Source of the DNA: an uncultured Clostridia bacterium
GTDB lineage: Bacteria > Bacillota > Clostridia > Peptostreptococcales > Anaerovoracaceae
Length of the DNA stretch: 64,000 bases
Direction: 5' to 3'
Assembly (NCBI GenBank): GCA_944383465.1
Contig: CALWPQ010000013.1
Span: forward strand, 1-64,000
Below the pieces are notes generated by a model. It was given only the letters and a program-made list of their open reading frames with translations, was not told the DNA's origin and searched no databases. Below are positions 1-9,442 of the stretch, in pieces (the first letter of the stretch is position 1; each line of letters starts with the position of its first letter). A program made the translations under genes and the position numbers.

Positions 1-1091
1 TAGCCCATAACGCTTACAGAAAGAAGTATGAAAAGAGGATGCAGGCCTGTTGTGCTGCCTACGACTTTAGGATATATGAAATTGCAGTCGAATTGCTGCA
101 CAATAAAGAGAATGATAACGGCGCCGGCGCCGAAACCGACCCCTTCTGTCAGCGCGCCGGCAGCAAAAGCCGGTATCATACCGAGCACCGGACCAAAATA
201 TGGGATTATATTGGTAATCCCGGCAAAGCAGCCAACGAATACAGAAAGCGGCAGACCGTAAAGAGAGAGCGCGAGGGAAGAAAGCAGGGCCACAATGAGC
301 GCGTCTATGACAGCGCCGCGTATGAACATCGAGAGCACGCCGTCAATGTCGTGCAGAATCTCAGTGAATACAGCGTTTTGCTTCTGTGGAAGAAGCAGAT
401 GAAGCAGCTTGCGCCAGAGGTGCTTGAAAAACGATTTATCCTTTAAAAGATAAATGCTTACTATAAAACCAAGTCCGATATTGAGGGCTGTGCTGCCTAT
501 CTGCGAGAGGTTTTCAAGCAGACTGCCGCCGGAAAAGCTTTTGAAAAGCTGCGAATATGCGGAAGTGTAGAGGGCAGAAGCTGTTTCTTTGATGCTGCCG
601 TCGGGAAGAGCGGAGATATAGTTTGAAACTGTACTTTTTACAGCAGAAAAATAACCGTATACTACGGAAATCATTTCACTGAAGCTGCCGATATCGAGAC
701 TTCCGGCAATCAGAACGGCAAAGGCGCAAATGATTGCCGCGGCAGCTGAAAAAATCAGAACTACAGTAATCAGAGTGCTGATGAGGTAGCAGCGCTTATA
801 TATACGCTCGCGCTTTATGGGGTCATTTTCCGGAGCAAAACAGAAGCGCCTTGTCAATTTTATATCGATAAAACTGACAAGCGGCGATATAAGATAAGCG
901 ATGATAAGGCCTGTAAAAAGTGGTGAAAAAGCCGAAAACAGGCTGGAAACAACGGAATGAACAGCGTCTAAAACAGAGCCGAGATTCTTGATAAAAAAGT
1001 ACAGAATGTAGAGAACGGCGGCGTTTATCGCAATGAACAGAATTGCAGAAGCAGCTTTTTCGTTTTTGAAATATTCTTTTATGGTATTCAT
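1..1091 (-). CDS. AI-2E family transporter (permease), 3' end outside window
   Basis: Reading the minus strand from an ATG at 1091 gives an open frame running off the window start. An AAAGGAGG lies about 9 bases before the ATG. The product begins MNTIKEYFKNEKAASAILF and is strongly hydrophobic, with several membrane segments. Two stretches are typical of the AI-2E/PerM family: NIIPYFGPVLGMIPA and FIYPKVVGSTTGLHPLF near the visible end. Family members are polytopic membrane proteins; some export autoinducer-2, many have unknown or ion-coupled roles, so the substrate is not assignable here. About 363 residues are visible and little more is expected. It is transcribed divergently from the U32 peptidase gene, with about 70 bases between starts. 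Confidence 0.9.
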   Translation of the reverse strand, partial: MNTIKEYFKNEKAASAILFIAINAAVLYILYFFIKNLGSVLDAVHSVVSSLFSAFSPLFTGLIIAYLISPLVSFIDIKLTRRFCFAPENDPIKRERIYKRCYLISTLITVVLIFSAAAAIICAFAVLIAGSLDIGSFSEMISVVYGYFSAVKSTVSNYISALPDGSIKETASALYTSAYSQLFKSFSGGSLLENLSQIGSTALNIGLGFIVSIYLLKDKSFFKHLWRKLLHLLLPQKQNAVFTEILHDIDGVLSMFIRGAVIDALIVALLSSLALSLYGLPLSVFVGCFAGITNIIPYFGPVLGMIPAFAAGALTEGVGFGAGAVIILFIVQQFDCNFIYPKVVGSTTGLHPLFILLSVSVMG

Positions 1092-1160
1092 AGCTTGCGT
1101 CCTCCTTTTAATGATAGTATTATATACAAAGGAGAATTTTAAACCGAAACGGGCATAAAA

Positions 1161-3761
1161 ATGGAAAATAATTTGACTGTAAAAGGAATATCAAGGAAGA
1201 GAACGGAGCTGCTCGCGCCTGCGGGCACGATAGAGCATTTGCGCGCGGCGGTGAACAGCGGCGCAGACGCGGTCTATGCGGGCGGGAAGAATTTCAGTGC
1301 CCGCGCTGGAGCGGGCAATTTTGATAACTCGGAAATGAAAGAGGCTGCCGAATACTGTCGGCTGCGAAATGTTAAGCTCTATGTAACTATGAATACTCTC
1401 ATTTTCGATGATGAAATGGAGGCGGCGCTCGAATATGCAAAATATCTTTATGAGATTGGCGTAGATGCGCTCATCGTGCAGGATCTGGGGTTTTCCGCGC
1501 TTGTGCGTGAGGCGATGCCTGATTTTCCGCTGCATTTTTCAACACAGGGCACGATATACAGTAAGGAAGGTGTAATTGCTTCAGCACGGTTTGGCTTTGA
1601 ACGAGTGGTGCTGGCGCGCGAAGTCTCGCTTGCCGATATGAGAGAAATACAGGCGGCAATAAAGGAAATGGGGCTTGAAACAGAGCTTGAAGTGTTTGTG
1701 CATGGCGCGCTGTGCTTCTGCTTTTCGGGACAATGCCAAATGAGCAGAATGCGCGGAGGCAGAAGCGGCAACCGCGGAGCCTGTGCACAGCCGTGCAGAC
1801 TGCCATATGTGAATATAAAAGGCCGATATGAAGGAAACAATGGCGTAGAGGCGGCAGAAAATATGAAAAAGAGCAGCGCAGGCATAATCGGCACTTCATA
1901 CAAGCTTAGTCCTAAAGATCTCTGCACTGTGGATTTTCTCGGCGAGTTAATTGACTGCGATATAGCTTCTCTTAAGATAGAGGGACGCATGAAATCGCCG
2001 GAATATGTCGCTTTGGTTGTTTCGATTTACAGAAAATATATAGATATGTACATGCGTGAGGGATTCTATAAAGTCGCAGACGATGACAGACGCATGCTCA
2101 AGCAGATATTTAACAGAGGCGGGTTTACGGAAGGATATTTTCACGAAAATCCGGGTGAAAAATTGATGTCGGGCGGCCTTTCCAAGCATTAGGGTGTAAA
2201 AATAGGCAGCGTAGTTAAGCGCGGCCCTGTGCGAAGCAAGGGCGATCTTGTAGAAATTGTGCTCAGCAAGGGCGAGAGTATCAGTCTCGGTGATGGAATA
2301 GAGATACGGAATGATGATATGCCGGGAAATATCGTTACATATATAAAAGAATTGCCGCAGATGTGCAGCGGCGAAGGAAAAAAGTACCTTATCATAGGTG
2401 ATATACGCGGAAGCGTGCGCACAGGTGATGCGGTGTATAAGATAACAGACAGAGCGTTGATGGAAAAAGCAGCACTTTCATATATGCTTGACAAGGACGG
2501 AAATGAGCTGACTGTAAAGCGCAGCGCTGTTTCTATGAAATTTGCCGCAAGAATAGGCGCGCGGGCGGTGCTCACAGTATCGGAAAAGCCGAAAGATAAA
2601 GGAGAGCAAACGGGCAGCGTAAAAATCGAAGAGTTAGATAATGACGTTATAGAAGTGAGCGTTGAATCTGAGTGTATGACGGAAGCCGCAGTAAATAGAC
2701 CTGTGACGGCAGAACGCATAAGGGCGCAGCTGGCAAAGACGGGCGGCAGTATATTTTTTGCTGACGAGATTTATGTCAATACGGATTCTAATATATCCAT
2801 TCCTATGTCGGCGATAAACGCGATGAGAAGAGAAGCGCTTGCAATGCTGACAGAAAGAAAACGCGAGCAAGGAAGGAGAATATTGCCTGCTGCGTGCCTG
2901 AATTCGGTGAAAAACGAGGCATCATATATGATCTGCGGAAATGTGCAAAGCGCTAAGCGCACTTATATATATGTGCATAAATTCTGCGGCGAAACGATTG
3001 CGGAGATCAGGCGCGCGCTGGAATCAGCAGCAGAAATTGCTGATGATATATGTGTTCTTGTTCCGGTTAAAGACTATATGGAAAAGTGTATAGAAAGAGG
3101 CTCGGAAAGGTACGAGGCGCTTCTTTATAGTATATGTGCAGAAGAAGATAGCAGACGCGGCAAAAAAATATCAATAATTCCTTACATATCGAATGTCACT
3201 ATGGGAGCAGAGGATAGATACGTAAGAGACCATTTTGATGAAATCGCGAGGGCTTTGCGCAGAAACAGCGATAGTAAAAGCGATAAAGCAGGCGGGAAAG
3301 AAATAGCTGTCGGCAATCTCGGCTGGCTGTGTGAATTCGTAAGAGCAGGCTGCCGTGTGACGGCAGGCTTTGGACTTAATGTCGTAAACGGCGCCGCAGT
3401 GTCGGCATTAAAATCACTCGGTGCATCTGAAGTAATACCGTCGCTTGAGCTTGTAGAATTTAGGAGCGAGAATGGTATATATGTTGCCGATAGAGCGCCG
3501 CAAATTTTGTCGTATAGTGCCGAAGGCGCTTTTCCGCTGATGATAAGCGAACATATTATGACAGAAGGGGAATTCATTGTTAAAGACAGGCACAGCGTGC
3601 GCAGTGCAGGAGAACAGGCGGGCAGCCGTAAAGATGGCTTTGCGCGCTCCTGCGGGGACACCGCATATTTCAGTATGATAAACACATACGGGGATAAGAG
3701 TTTAGTGCTGCAAAGCGGAGCTTACAGCACGCTTATGCTATTGATACCGCGCGCCGAATAG
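1161..3761 (+). pseudogene. U32 family peptidase split by an in-frame TAG
   Basis: Two open stretches, 1161-2192 and 2193-3761, lie in the same frame and are separated only by TAG at 2190-2192. Together they encode about 866 residues. The first part has the U32 signature EVFVHGALCFCFSGQCQMS and an LLAPAG start typical of the family. The second carries the C-terminal domain of long U32 proteins. The family's usual text around the junction is a lysine/proline-asparagine-histidine followed by Q-G; here it reads SKH-stop-GVKIGSVV, so the stop most simply replaces a CAG glutamine codon. The U32 family includes collagenase-like peptidases and the tRNA/23S hydroxylation proteins TrhP and RlhA. If the stop is real, only a truncated 343-residue protein is made. 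No convincing Shine-Dalgarno lies close to 1161 (AAAGGAG is about 27 bases away), so the start may be slightly downstream. Confidence 0.85.
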
Positions 3762-3901
3762 CGGCGGCTGCCGGCTCAGAATTTTTGATTTTGAATTTCT
3801 TCAAGATGATTGTGCCGAAAATGTGAAAGCTGAAAAAAGGCGTTTTGCCGTGCGTAATAGAAGGATTAAAAAAATTGCACATGTGAATGGAAGATGTGCA
3901 G

Positions 3902-3926
3902 GAGTGTGAATGGGGCTAATCGTTAT
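3902..3926. repeat. 25-bp direct repeat, left copy (IS target duplication)
   Basis: GAGTGTGAATGGGG...TCGTTAT, 25 bases, is identical to 4996-5020 and abuts the left inverted end of the insertion sequence. The base before it differs between the copies, so the match is exactly 25. Confidence 0.9.
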
Positions 3927-4995
3927 TGTAGGTTTGTCAAACATATGTTACACCAACTGTAAGGAATCTCTCAGTACTTGGTTAGGAGTTTTCCAGCCTA
4001 AAGGACGCATTGGAAAGTTGTTGTAATCCCTTCGGTTATACACTTTTAGCTGCTTTGCGAAAGCCTCGAAGGAATAGAAGGTGTGAGTTGCGTAGAAGCG
4101 TTCATTATCCTTCCTGTGACTTCGTTCTACTTTTCCGTTGTGCCTGGGAGTAAAAGGTCTGATAAGCTTGTGTCGTATACCATGTTTCTCCAAATGAACT
4201 TGAAACATAGTCGGTTTATTTCGCTGGGTTGTGAAACGATTCGTGAATTCCGGGCCATTATCCGTTTGTACACATTCGATGTGAGCAGGAAAGGCTTTAA
4301 CCAGATGCTCCAGGAAAATGGCAGCACAGTAGGAATTATGCTCCTCAAAGCCTTCAACAAAGCGCCAGCGAGAGTATTCGTCAATGGCAGTATGCTGAAA
4401 GAAATGCTTACCAATGACATCAGAATTTTTCAAACAGGCGGAAGGGACGAATTTTACATCTATCTGGATACGCTGGCCGGGATAGTCCATCTGCTCATAT
4501 GGTTTAGGAATATATTTAGGATTAGGCGGTTTTACAGCCATAATACCTTGTTTTCTCAGAAAACGATATAAACCGGTAATAGAGCGAGAGTAGCCTTTCT
4601 GACGAAGTTTAACCCAGAAGATAACAAGACCGGCGTCGGGATTACGTCTGCGCATATTTTTGATGATAGAGATCTCTTCAGCTTTATGTTGATTAGGATG
4701 GTGACGGGGTCTTCTGGAACGATTGCGAAGAGACTCTATCGTGCCGTCATAGCGCCGTTTCCAGCGATAGATGTACTGACGGTTTGTTTTATATTTGACA
4801 GCAGCTCTTGTGACACCATATTTATCAGCATACTTAATCAGGGATAGACGAAATCTCATATCTTGTGTTATACTAGCCATACGGAAATACCTCATTTCTT
4901 GTTGTGTTTTGGTTTGGTTGCTAAAAATATAACATAGAAAAGGTATTTCCGTCTTTTTAATTATTCAGTTGTAACACATGTATTGTAAACCTACA
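3927..4995 (-). mobile_element. Complete insertion sequence, IS481/IS1202-like, 1069 bp
   Basis: The element is bounded by imperfect inverted ends: TGTAGGTTTGTCAAACATAT at the left and, on the opposite strand, TGTAGGTTTACAATACATGT at the right. A further GTTACA...AACTG block also matches. It carries one transposase gene on the minus strand and is flanked by perfect 25-bp direct repeats. The transposase resembles the IS481 group. Known IS481 elements usually duplicate 4-15 bp, while 24-29 bp duplications are reported for a subgroup of IS1202-like elements, so family placement is open. It looks intact and probably recent, because the repeats are identical. It lies between the U32 gene and hypA, ending 30 bases before the hyp -35 box. 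Confidence 0.88.
3948..4880 (-). CDS. DDE (rve-type) transposase of the insertion sequence
   Basis: The product is 310 residues if it starts at MASITQDMRFRL; an in-frame ATG at 4895 would add five residues. I prefer 4880 because a GAGG sits 8 bases before it. An N-terminal helix-turn-helix part (KYGVTRAAVKYKTNRQYIYRWKRRY) is followed by a linker rich in arginine and then an RNase H-like integrase core. The catalytic acids are visible as IDVKF (D), QTDNGPEF (D) and GKVERSHRKDNERF (E), in the usual order and spacing for the IS481/rve group. No frameshift is seen, so it is probably active. It cuts and joins the element's inverted ends. Confidence 0.92.
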   Translation of the reverse strand: MASITQDMRFRLSLIKYADKYGVTRAAVKYKTNRQYIYRWKRRYDGTIESLRNRSRRPRHHPNQHKAEEISIIKNMRRRNPDAGLVIFWVKLRQKGYSRSITGLYRFLRKQGIMAVKPPNPKYIPKPYEQMDYPGQRIQIDVKFVPSACLKNSDVIGKHFFQHTAIDEYSRWRFVEGFEEHNSYCAAIFLEHLVKAFPAHIECVQTDNGPEFTNRFTTQRNKPTMFQVHLEKHGIRHKLIRPFTPRHNGKVERSHRKDNERFYATHTFYSFEAFAKQLKVYNRRDYNNFPMRPLGWKTPNQVLRDSLQLV

Positions 4996-5020
4996 GAGTG
5001 TGAATGGGGCTAATCGTTAT
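4996..5020. repeat. 25-bp direct repeat, right copy (IS target duplication)
   Basis: Identical to 3902-3926 and directly next to the right end of the insertion sequence. Removing the element plus one copy restores a continuous hypA upstream region. Confidence 0.9.
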
Positions 5021-5024
5021 TTTC

Positions 5025-5053
5025 TTGATTGAAAAAGTAAAAAGAAGTATAAT
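5025..5053 (+). promoter_or_regulatory. Predicted sigma-A promoter of hypABF
   Basis: TTGATT and TATAAT are separated by 17 bases, about 38 bases before the hypA ATG. The -35 box begins only 5 bases after the IS target repeat, so the insertion replaced whatever upstream sequence this promoter once had. Confidence 0.65.
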
Positions 5054-5090
5054 AATATAATATGAAATAAAAAACGGAGCGGTAAATTAT

Positions 5091-5432
5091 ATGCATGAAT
5101 ATCCGATTACTGAGCAGATAATAAAAATATGTTCGCAGCATTGTGCCGAAGCCAAAGCGGACAAGGTGGTGAGTGTCAGTCTTGTGGTAGGTGATTACTC
5201 AGGCTGCGTGGGCGAGTCGATTCAGATGTATTTTGATATTATAAGCGAGGGCACACCGTGTGAGAGTGCCAAACTCAAGATAAAGCGCGTGAAGCCGAAG
5301 CTTAAGTGTCCTGCATGCGGCGAGTTCTTCGAGCGCGCGCCGATGTCATTTGCCTGTCCGAAGTGCGGTGTGGACGGCGAGCCGACTGAAATCGGCAAAG
5401 AGTTTTATATAGAAGAGATCGAAGTGGAGTAA
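5091..5432 (+). CDS. hypA: Hydrogenase nickel incorporation protein HypA
   Basis: HypA binds nickel and, with HypB, delivers it to the large subunit of [NiFe]-hydrogenase in the cytoplasm. The 113-residue product begins MHEYPIT, matching the invariant Met-His-Glu amino terminus whose His2 binds nickel. It has the structural zinc site as two CxxC pairs (CPAC and CPKC, about residues 73-95). Length is normal. It is the first gene of hypA-hypB-hypF; hypC, hypD and hypE, and the hydrogenase itself, are not in the window. Confidence 0.95.
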   Translation: MHEYPITEQIIKICSQHCAEAKADKVVSVSLVVGDYSGCVGESIQMYFDIISEGTPCESAKLKIKRVKPKLKCPACGEFFERAPMSFACPKCGVDGEPTEIGKEFYIEEIEVE

Positions 5433-5542
5433 CGTAAAGGATAAAGAAGCGCACTTCTGTAAAATGGAAAAGCAAAAAGCGGAGCTTGAGAAAATAATCG
5501 AGAAATAATAGATAAATAAATAAAAATATATGGAGGCTAAAG

Positions 5543-6274
5543 ATGCACGATATAAGAAAACTTAATGTAATGGAAAACGTAATGGACGAAAACGACCATA
5601 TTGCCGAGCATGTTAGAGAACATATGGGAGCGCATGGAGTGCTGATAGTCAATGAGATGGGTGCGCCAGGAGTGGGAAAGACTACTACTCTCAAAAATAT
5701 AATAGAAAGGCTGCAGATTGCCAAACCGTTTGTAATCGAAGGCGATATTGAGTCTGATCTCGATACTAAGGATTTGAATTCACTCGGCATTGCGGCATAT
5801 CAGATAAATACATTCGGAGCATGCCACTTAGATGCACCGATGATAGACCATAAAATAGACGAAATGGATTTTGATCTCGAGGATAAGGAACGCGGGATTC
5901 TCTTTATAGAGAATATAGGAAATCTCGTGTGCCCGGCCGAATTTACAATCGGCGAACATGTGTTGATGCTCATTGCGACCGTAACTGAGGGCAGCGATAA
6001 ACCGTATAAATACCCTCTGGCGTTTGAAAAAGCCGACATTATTCTCATAAACAAGGTAGATCTCATACCTTATCTTGATTTTGACGAAGAATTTTTTATG
6101 AAAGGCGTGCGCGCACTTAACAAGACTGCGCCGGTATTTAAAGTATCGGGCAAGACTGGCGAGGGCTATGCTGAGGTTGCGGCGTGGCTCGAGGGCAGAG
6201 CGGCAGCTCTCGATATACACGAGCATCATCACGGGCACGGCGATGATGAACATCATCACCATCATCATGAATAA
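5543..6274 (+). CDS. hypB: Hydrogenase nickel incorporation GTPase HypB
   Basis: HypB is a SIMIBI-class GTPase that drives nickel transfer with HypA. The 243-residue product has the P-loop GAPGVGKTT (about residues 37-45), the metal-site segment ENIGNLVCPAEF and the guanine-specificity motif NKVD. A GGAGG lies 7-8 bases before the start. Unusually, the histidine-rich stretch is at the carboxyl end: the last 18 residues contain 11 histidines, whereas the His-rich nickel-storage region in other HypB proteins normally lies near the amino end. The gene follows hypA by 110 bases with no promoter evident between them. Confidence 0.95.
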   Translation: MHDIRKLNVMENVMDENDHIAEHVREHMGAHGVLIVNEMGAPGVGKTTTLKNIIERLQIAKPFVIEGDIESDLDTKDLNSLGIAAYQINTFGACHLDAPMIDHKIDEMDFDLEDKERGILFIENIGNLVCPAEFTIGEHVLMLIATVTEGSDKPYKYPLAFEKADIILINKVDLIPYLDFDEEFFMKGVRALNKTAPVFKVSGKTGEGYAEVAAWLEGRAAALDIHEHHHGHGDDEHHHHHHE

Positions 6275-6348
6275 TGAAAAAGTTAAACAAATAAGCGAGT
6301 GCGGCGGGCAGCTATTGTGCCGCAGGTATATAGATAAAGGAAAAGCGA

Positions 6349-9201
6349 ATGGGCGGCAGAATCACGGAAAAAATTAAATTATGGGGAATAGTGCAAGGGG
6401 TCGGGTTTCGACCCTTTGTTGCTAAGTGCGCTGATAAGTACGGAATGAAGGGTGAGGTTTTAAATATCGGCGGACTTGTCGATATCATCGTGACGGACAC
6501 GGAAGAGCGTATAGACGCTTTTGTTGAAGCGATAAAGAGAGAAAAGCCTGTGCCCGCTGAAATAGTGCATATAAAACGCGAAGTGCTCGGAAGAGAGAAG
6601 GCGTGCAGGACAAAAAATGAGGAAGTGGGGTGCGGAACTGAAAGCAATGCACAGGGTGCAGGCTTTCGTGAATTTAATGCTTTTACGATATTAAGAAGTG
6701 ACGACGGAGACGATGAAGCAGCTATGATCCCCGCCGATCTTTCGATATGCCCGGATTGTCTCGCAGAGCTTGAGGATGAGCATAATCCGCGCTATAGGCA
6801 TCCGTTTATAAGCTGTATGGTGTGCGGACCGAGGTATACTGTTATAGATAGGATACCTTATGACAGGGAAAACACGGCGATGATAGATTGGCCGATGTGC
6901 AGTTTCTGCGAGGGTGAGTATACGGATAGAAATGACCGGCGTTATCACGCGCAGACTATTTCCTGCCACGACTGCGGTCCTTATCTGCGGCTTAGGATGA
7001 ACGAAAATACGGAAACGTTCGTTTGTGCAGAAGCTGATGATAGTAAATGCGACTGCATGCGTTCGCAGGCGGATGAGCATTTTATGGGTATAGATGCTAT
7101 AGAACAAACGGAAGGAAAAAGCAGAAGGATCGGGTCGCACGCATTTGCAGATGAGAGTATTCTGCATAAAGTTTGTGAGCTTCTGCAAAGCGGCAAGGTT
7201 GTCGCCATGAAGGGAGTAGGCGGCTATAATCTGCTTGCAGACCCGCTTTCCAAAGAAGCGGTGCGCGCGCTGCGAGAAATAAAAGCGAGAGAGCAAAAAC
7301 CGTTTGCGGTGATGTTTAAAGATGCAGACGAAGTAAAAAAGTTTTGCTATATGAACGAAGCAGAGGAAAATCTGCTGAAATCATCGGCAAAACCGATAAT
7401 TTTGCTTGAGCACAGGAATGTGGAAGAAATGAGAAAAGCTGCATCTGAAATGCGCAGGGCCGCAGAAAAGATGAGAAGTGAGATGCAAAGGACTGCGGAC
7501 TATGAAAAAGTTGATGTGCATTTGGCAAATTCGTCGGCGGGATTTGCGGAGATTGATTTTACGGACATTGAAAAGAGTCGTTTTATAGGTTCATTTCTAC
7601 CGAGTATGGGCGCGCAGTATATGCTGCTTAAGATGTATGCAGGTCCGCTTATCGTGACGAGCGCTAATCTTTCCGATATGCCGATAATAAAAGATGAAGA
7701 AGAAATGTTTGCAATGATGAACGAAAAGCCGCTAATTGCGGCCTGCCTCTACAATGAAAGAGATATAAGGGTGCGAGTTGATGATTCTGTGGTGCGCGTA
7801 ATAGATGGTCAACCCCAGATGATAAGAAGAAGTAAAGGTTATGCACCCGTGCCGCTTTTCATATCGGCGGCGCGTGAAACTGAGGAAGCTGTAGGAAAAG
7901 CGGAAAAGAATGCTGATGCGCGCGGCACCGTTAGCGCCGACGGTATTGATAAGTCCGTGATGGTGCTTGCTACCGGCGGACAGCTTAAAAATTCGTTTGC
8001 GCTCAGCAAAGGACAATTTTCGTATGTAAGTCAGTATTTTGGAGATCTCGACAGCGCGGAGAACAGGGCGCTTTATGAAGAAAATGTTGAACGTATGAAA
8101 GCTCTGTTCAGGATAGAGCCGAACGCCGTTGCCTGCGATCTGCACCCTCTTTACTATACGACTCAGTTTGCTTGGCGCTATGCGTCAGAACATGCGCAGA
8201 ATAAAGGCATTGAAGGTGGGAAGGAGTCTCTGCCAGTAATCCGCGTGCAGCATCACCACGCGCATGTGGCATCGGTTATGGCGGAGCATCATATAGAAGA
8301 TACCGTGATAGGCGTGTCGATGGATGGTACGGGCTATGGCACAGATGGAAATATATGGGGCGGAGAGTTTCTTGTCTGCCGCGGAGGCGAATTTACACGT
8401 GCGGCTCATATAAAATATGTAAATATGATAGGCGGAGACGGTTCGATGAAAGAGGCGTGGAAGTCGGCGCTTTGCTATCTGATAGATTATGAAAATGAGC
8501 GCAGTGTATTTTTTGCAGATAAAACAGAGAAGATTGAAAAAGCACAAAATAAAGCTAAAGTTTTAAATGCGAACACGCATCAAATAAAAATTGATCTTTC
8601 TGATATATATGAGTACGCGGAGAAAAATAAAACGGTCTCGGAGCGTGCGGAACTGCCGCTCATTACGGCTGCGTTAAAATCAGGAATCAACGGAATTCTG
8701 AGCTCATCTATGGGCAGAATGTTTGATGCGGTAGCCGCGCTTCTTGGGGTAAAGGATTATAATGATTACGAGGGACAGTGCGCAATAATGCTCGAGGATG
8801 CAGCTGCGCGCGCGCAGAAAACTCCGGGGGTGTCGGAGCGTGACGACCTCGCCCTCAGCTTTCACATTCGCATAGCCGAAATGATAGCGGAAAACTGCCG
8901 TGCAATAAGAGCAGGTGAGTATGATTTTGCGGAAGATGAAACAAACTGTACAAACGATATTGCCGGAGCTGCATCTGCGGGCGGTGTATGTAAAAACGCC
9001 GCGGTGATCTCTGGCAAAGATGTGAATAAAGTTGTGCTTACGGGCGGTGTGTTCCAGAACAGAATACTTACAGAGCTCACGCTTGAACTCCTCAGAAAAG
9101 ACGGCTTTGAAACGTATTATAATGTATCGGTAAGCCCGAATGACGGCGGCATCGCTCTTGGACAGAACTACGTGGCTCTTCATAAACTTGCATTGCATTG
9201 A
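6349..9201 (+). CDS. hypF: Carbamoyltransferase HypF (hydrogenase maturation)
   Basis: HypF converts carbamoyl phosphate to a carbamoyl-adenylate and passes the carbamoyl group to HypE, starting synthesis of the cyanide ligands of [NiFe]-hydrogenase. Domains in order: acylphosphatase-like (GIVQGVGFRPFVAK, residues 13-26), zinc-finger region (CPDC, CMVC, CSFC, CHDC, about 134-215), YrdC-like nucleotide domain (MKGVGGYNLLADP), and a Kae1-like carbamoyltransferase with VQHHHAHVASV near residue 634. At 950 residues it is longer than the usual 750-770. The excess lies in polar, low-complexity inserts after the zinc fingers, inside the YrdC domain and near the carboxyl end. The frame is intact and core motifs are present, so it is probably functional. 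Confidence 0.95.
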   Translation: MGGRITEKIKLWGIVQGVGFRPFVAKCADKYGMKGEVLNIGGLVDIIVTDTEERIDAFVEAIKREKPVPAEIVHIKREVLGREKACRTKNEEVGCGTESNAQGAGFREFNAFTILRSDDGDDEAAMIPADLSICPDCLAELEDEHNPRYRHPFISCMVCGPRYTVIDRIPYDRENTAMIDWPMCSFCEGEYTDRNDRRYHAQTISCHDCGPYLRLRMNENTETFVCAEADDSKCDCMRSQADEHFMGIDAIEQTEGKSRRIGSHAFADESILHKVCELLQSGKVVAMKGVGGYNLLADPLSKEAVRALREIKAREQKPFAVMFKDADEVKKFCYMNEAEENLLKSSAKPIILLEHRNVEEMRKAASEMRRAAEKMRSEMQRTADYEKVDVHLANSSAGFAEIDFTDIEKSRFIGSFLPSMGAQYMLLKMYAGPLIVTSANLSDMPIIKDEEEMFAMMNEKPLIAACLYNERDIRVRVDDSVVRVIDGQPQMIRRSKGYAPVPLFISAARETEEAVGKAEKNADARGTVSADGIDKSVMVLATGGQLKNSFALSKGQFSYVSQYFGDLDSAENRALYEENVERMKALFRIEPNAVACDLHPLYYTTQFAWRYASEHAQNKGIEGGKESLPVIRVQHHHAHVASVMAEHHIEDTVIGVSMDGTGYGTDGNIWGGEFLVCRGGEFTRAAHIKYVNMIGGDGSMKEAWKSALCYLIDYENERSVFFADKTEKIEKAQNKAKVLNANTHQIKIDLSDIYEYAEKNKTVSERAELPLITAALKSGINGILSSSMGRMFDAVAALLGVKDYNDYEGQCAIMLEDAAARAQKTPGVSERDDLALSFHIRIAEMIAENCRAIRAGEYDFAEDETNCTNDIAGAASAGGVCKNAAVISGKDVNKVVLTGGVFQNRILTELTLELLRKDGFETYYNVSVSPNDGGIALGQNYVALHKLALH

Positions 9202-9368
9202 TACAAGTAGGAGAGGCACTCTGTGTGGTTATAACTGAAACAAATTATAAAAAATATTATAGCTTGCAAGCGGCTGCAGCTAATAAAAGAGCAGGAAAAC
9301 TGCAAAGCGGTAAACTGGAATTTATTGTTCAGAATTTTATGATTTTTTTAAACAAATAAGTAAATATA

Positions 9369-9398
9369 TTTACAAAGGCCCTGATTCTGTATTATAAT
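9369..9398 (+). promoter_or_regulatory. Predicted promoter of MFS gene 1
   Basis: TTTACA and TATAAT are separated by 18 bases, 45 bases before the start codon. The second MFS gene has the same two hexamers with the same 18-base spacing. Confidence 0.6.
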
Positions 9399-9442
9399 TA
9401 AACTGTTATGCAATATTCTATTTTTTAAGGAGAGTTTTTACT

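Noticed and set aside
2190..2192. General recoding of TAG as a sense codon in this genome
   Set aside because: Many clearly complete genes here (for example rplE, secY, map-neighbour adk, rpoA) end in TAG, so TAG is a normal stop.
3885..3910. GCACAT...ATGTGC inverted repeat before the insertion sequence as a terminator for the U32 gene
   Set aside because: No T-run follows and the stem is only six base pairs.
5464..5508. 14-codon open frame MEKQKAELEKIIEK between hypA and hypB
   Set aside because: Too short and without a ribosome binding site; it may be a remnant but cannot be supported as a gene.
6254..6271. HypB end looks like an engineered His-tag
   Set aside because: The run is preceded by further natural His clusters, uses mixed codons and lies in normal genomic context with hypF downstream.
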